NCBI GenBank assembly: GCA_030428025.1 | Contig: JAUIBJ010000161.1 | Span: 1 to 7,311, forward strand | From: Alphaproteobacteria bacterium | GTDB lineage: Bacteria; Pseudomonadota; Alphaproteobacteria; Rhodobacterales; Rhodobacteraceae | Direction: 5' to 3' | DNA: 7,311 nucleotides | Shown: positions 5,994 through 7,311 of the stretch, piece by piece | Position numbering within the stretch: the stretch's first letter is position 1 | How the letters are laid out: each line of letters starts with the position of its first letter | Made by a program: the position numbers and the translations under genes | Notes under the pieces: generated by a model | Databases searched by the model: none | Seen by the model: only the letters and a program-made list of their open reading frames with translations | Told to the model about the DNA's origin: nothing

Positions 5994-6559
5994 CCCTGTC
6001 GCTGCATATCCCTCGGCTGGAAACCCCGCGGCTGATCCTGCGCGGGCCGGAGCCTGCGGATTTCGACAGCTATGCCGCCTTCCTGACCGAGCCGAAACGC
6101 TCGTGGGGCTTCGGCACCGAGGAGGACCGTCCCAAGGCCTGGCGCTGGTTCGCCTGCAATATCGGCCACTGGGCGCTGCACGGCTACGGCTATTTCACCG
6201 TCGAGGTGAAGGAGACCGGGCAGCCCTGCGGGATCGCCGGCATCTGGAACCCCGAGGGCTGGCCCGAGCCGGAAGTGGGCTATGTCGTCTTCGACGGCTA
6301 CGAAGGGCGGGGCATCGCCTTCGAAGCGGCCACGCGGGCGCGCGAATGGGCCTATACCGAGTTGGGATTCACCACGCTCACCTCAAACATCGTGCCGGGC
6401 AACGCCCGTTCGGTCGCCTTGGCCGAGCGCATGGGCGCCTGGTACGAACGCAGCTACCGGAACGTGCAGATGGGCGAGGAAATGCTCTATCGCCATCCCG
6501 GGCCGGAGGCGCTCGGGATCGGCTCGGATGCCGATGGCAGCCCGGAGGCCTACGCATGA
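5990..6559 (+). CDS. GNAT-family N-acetyltransferase, copy 2 (RimJ/RimL-like)
   Basis: This 189-residue GNAT protein is paralogous to its neighbours. It shares PRLETPRLILR (8-18), GHWALHGYGYFTVE (59-72), WPEPEVGYVVFDGYEGRGIAFEAA (91-114, motif A, with R-G-I-A where copy 1 has Q-G-Y-A) and NIVPGNARSVALAERMGA (133-150, motif B). It ends with an extra tail of about 18 residues (GPEALGIGSDADGSPEAYA) not present in copy 1. The ATG overlaps the stop of copy 1 as ATGA and is preceded by GGAAAGGG. Motif B here differs more from copies 1 and 3 than they do from each other, so its specificity may also differ. The acetyl acceptor cannot be deduced. Confidence 0.92.
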   Translation: MTLSLHIPRLETPRLILRGPEPADFDSYAAFLTEPKRSWGFGTEEDRPKAWRWFACNIGHWALHGYGYFTVEVKETGQPCGIAGIWNPEGWPEPEVGYVVFDGYEGRGIAFEAATRAREWAYTELGFTTLTSNIVPGNARSVALAERMGAWYERSYRNVQMGEEMLYRHPGPEALGIGSDADGSPEAYA

Positions 6560-7101
6560 GCTTCCATCTGTCCGGCACCCCGGTTCTCGAAACCGACCGT
6601 TTGACCCTGCGCGCCATGGGCCCGCAGGATGTCGAGGCCGGCACCGCCTATCTGATGACCGAACGCACCGTTCATATGGGCGGACCTTATTCGGCTCATG
6701 ACGCCTGGACCCACAGCTGCCACCTGATCGGGCACTGGGCGGTGCGGGGCTACGGGCTGTTTGCGGTCTGCCTGAAGGGCACCGACCGCGTGATCGGGGA
6801 TTCCGGCCCGTTCCGCCCCCATGGCTGGCCCGAGCCGGAGATTGGCTGGGGCATCTGGGATCCGGCGCTGGAGGGTAACGGCTATGCCCATGAGGCGGCA
6901 CTCGCCACCCGCCGCTGGGCCTATGACTCGCTTGGCTGGTCCACGGCGGTCAGCTATATCGACCCCGACAATGACCGCTCCATCGCCCTGGCCGAGCGGC
7001 TGGGATGCGTGCTTGACAGGGATGCGCCGCTGCCCGACCTGCCCGACTGGGAAGGCACGCGTGTCTATCGTCATCCCGCACCGGCGGAGGTTCTGGCATG
7101 A
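6556..7101 (+). CDS. GNAT-family N-acetyltransferase, copy 3 (RimJ/RimL-like)
   Basis: This 181-residue paralogue has PVLETDRLTLR (9-19), GHWAVRGYGLFAV (59-71), WPEPEIGWGIWDPALEGNGYAHEAA (91-115, motif A, with G-N-G-Y-A) and SYIDPDNDRSIALAERLG (133-150, motif B). The PEG/PHG-WPEPE segment is shared with copy 2, whereas motif B is nearly the same as in copy 1, so the protein reads like a mosaic of its neighbours. It starts in an ATGA overlap with copy 2, with GGAGG as ribosome-binding site. The frame stays open far upstream, but that part only shadows copies 1 and 2. Function is acetyl transfer from acetyl-CoA to an unknown amine. Confidence 0.92.
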   Translation: MSFHLSGTPVLETDRLTLRAMGPQDVEAGTAYLMTERTVHMGGPYSAHDAWTHSCHLIGHWAVRGYGLFAVCLKGTDRVIGDSGPFRPHGWPEPEIGWGIWDPALEGNGYAHEAALATRRWAYDSLGWSTAVSYIDPDNDRSIALAERLGCVLDRDAPLPDLPDWEGTRVYRHPAPAEVLA

Positions 7102-7311
7102 CCGTCCCCAGCGCCGTTCCCGTGATCGACACCCGGGACCTGATCCTTCGGGGCTATCGGGAAACCGATTTCCAGCCCTTCGCCGCCTTCGCCTCGTCGG
7201 ACCGGTCCGGTTTCGTCGGTGGTCCCCAGGGACGGCATGACAGCTGGCGCTCGTTCATGGCCTCGATCGGACACTGGGCGCTGAGGGGCTATGGCATGTG
7301 GGTGGTCGAAC
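7098..7311 (+). CDS. GNAT-family N-acetyltransferase, copy 4 (5' part, cut by window end)
   Basis: The first 71 codons of a fourth paralogue are visible; the gene continues beyond the window. The start ATG overlaps the stop of copy 3 as ATGA, and GGAGG lies 9 bases upstream. The N-terminus is VPVIDTRDLILRGYRETDF, equivalent to the PxLETxRLxLR opening of the other copies. It is followed by the same spacing to GHWALRGYGMWVVE at the window edge, the family's central block. The acetyl-CoA binding motif lies outside the window, so whether this copy is intact cannot be judged. Confidence 0.88.
   Translation, partial: MTVPSAVPVIDTRDLILRGYRETDFQPFAAFASSDRSGFVGGPQGRHDSWRSFMASIGHWALRGYGMWVVE

Noticed and set aside
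5761..6555. Long upstream extension of the third GNAT gene's open frame
   Set aside because: These codons overlap GNAT copies 1 and 2 out of frame and give an Arg/Pro/Ala-rich sequence. The ATGA overlap and ribosome-binding site place the real start at 6556.

Overview
The window is high-GC chromosomal DNA from an alphaproteobacterium, most likely a member of the Rhodobacteraceae (roseobacter group). That assignment is an inference from base composition, the style of the Ffh and PckA proteins, and the dense head-to-tail gene packing. I see no insertion sequence, phage gene, CRISPR array, tRNA or rRNA.

Left part (1-2835). The window opens in the last 105 codons of an ATP-type phosphoenolpyruvate carboxykinase gene (pckA, plus strand). 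An 11-bp perfect hairpin terminator follows it and also covers the 3' end of the converging minus-strand gene. Two minus-strand genes come next: a LysR-family regulator (1239-2120) and, downstream of it with a 4-base GTGA overlap, an EamA/DMT-family membrane transporter (355-1242). The regulator is divergent from a plus-strand FMN-dependent NADH-azoreductase/quinone reductase (azoR, 2245-2835). The 124-bp divergent gap contains inverted repeats that could be the LysR operator. The simplest reading is that the LysR protein controls azoR and its own transporter-containing operon.

Middle (2836-3094). A 259-bp gap without a gene is packed with inverted repeats: two GC-rich hairpins after azoR, a cluster of short perfect palindromes, a terminator-like hairpin followed by a T-rich stretch, and a small inverted repeat just before the ribosome-binding site of the next gene.

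Right part (3095-7311). A tightly coupled plus-strand operon begins with ffh, the signal recognition particle GTPase. It continues through two half-size YeeE/YedE-family membrane proteins (PmpA/PmpB type, presumed transport of a sulfur species) and then four tandem, related GNAT N-acetyltransferase genes, the last cut by the window edge. Every junction is either an ATGA overlap or a directly abutting TGA-ATG, so the seven genes are probably co-transcribed and translationally coupled.

Nothing here is clearly a new defence or mobile system. The features most worth a second look are the four-copy GNAT array coupled to ffh, the sulfur-transporter pair inside that operon, and the structured gap upstream of ffh.
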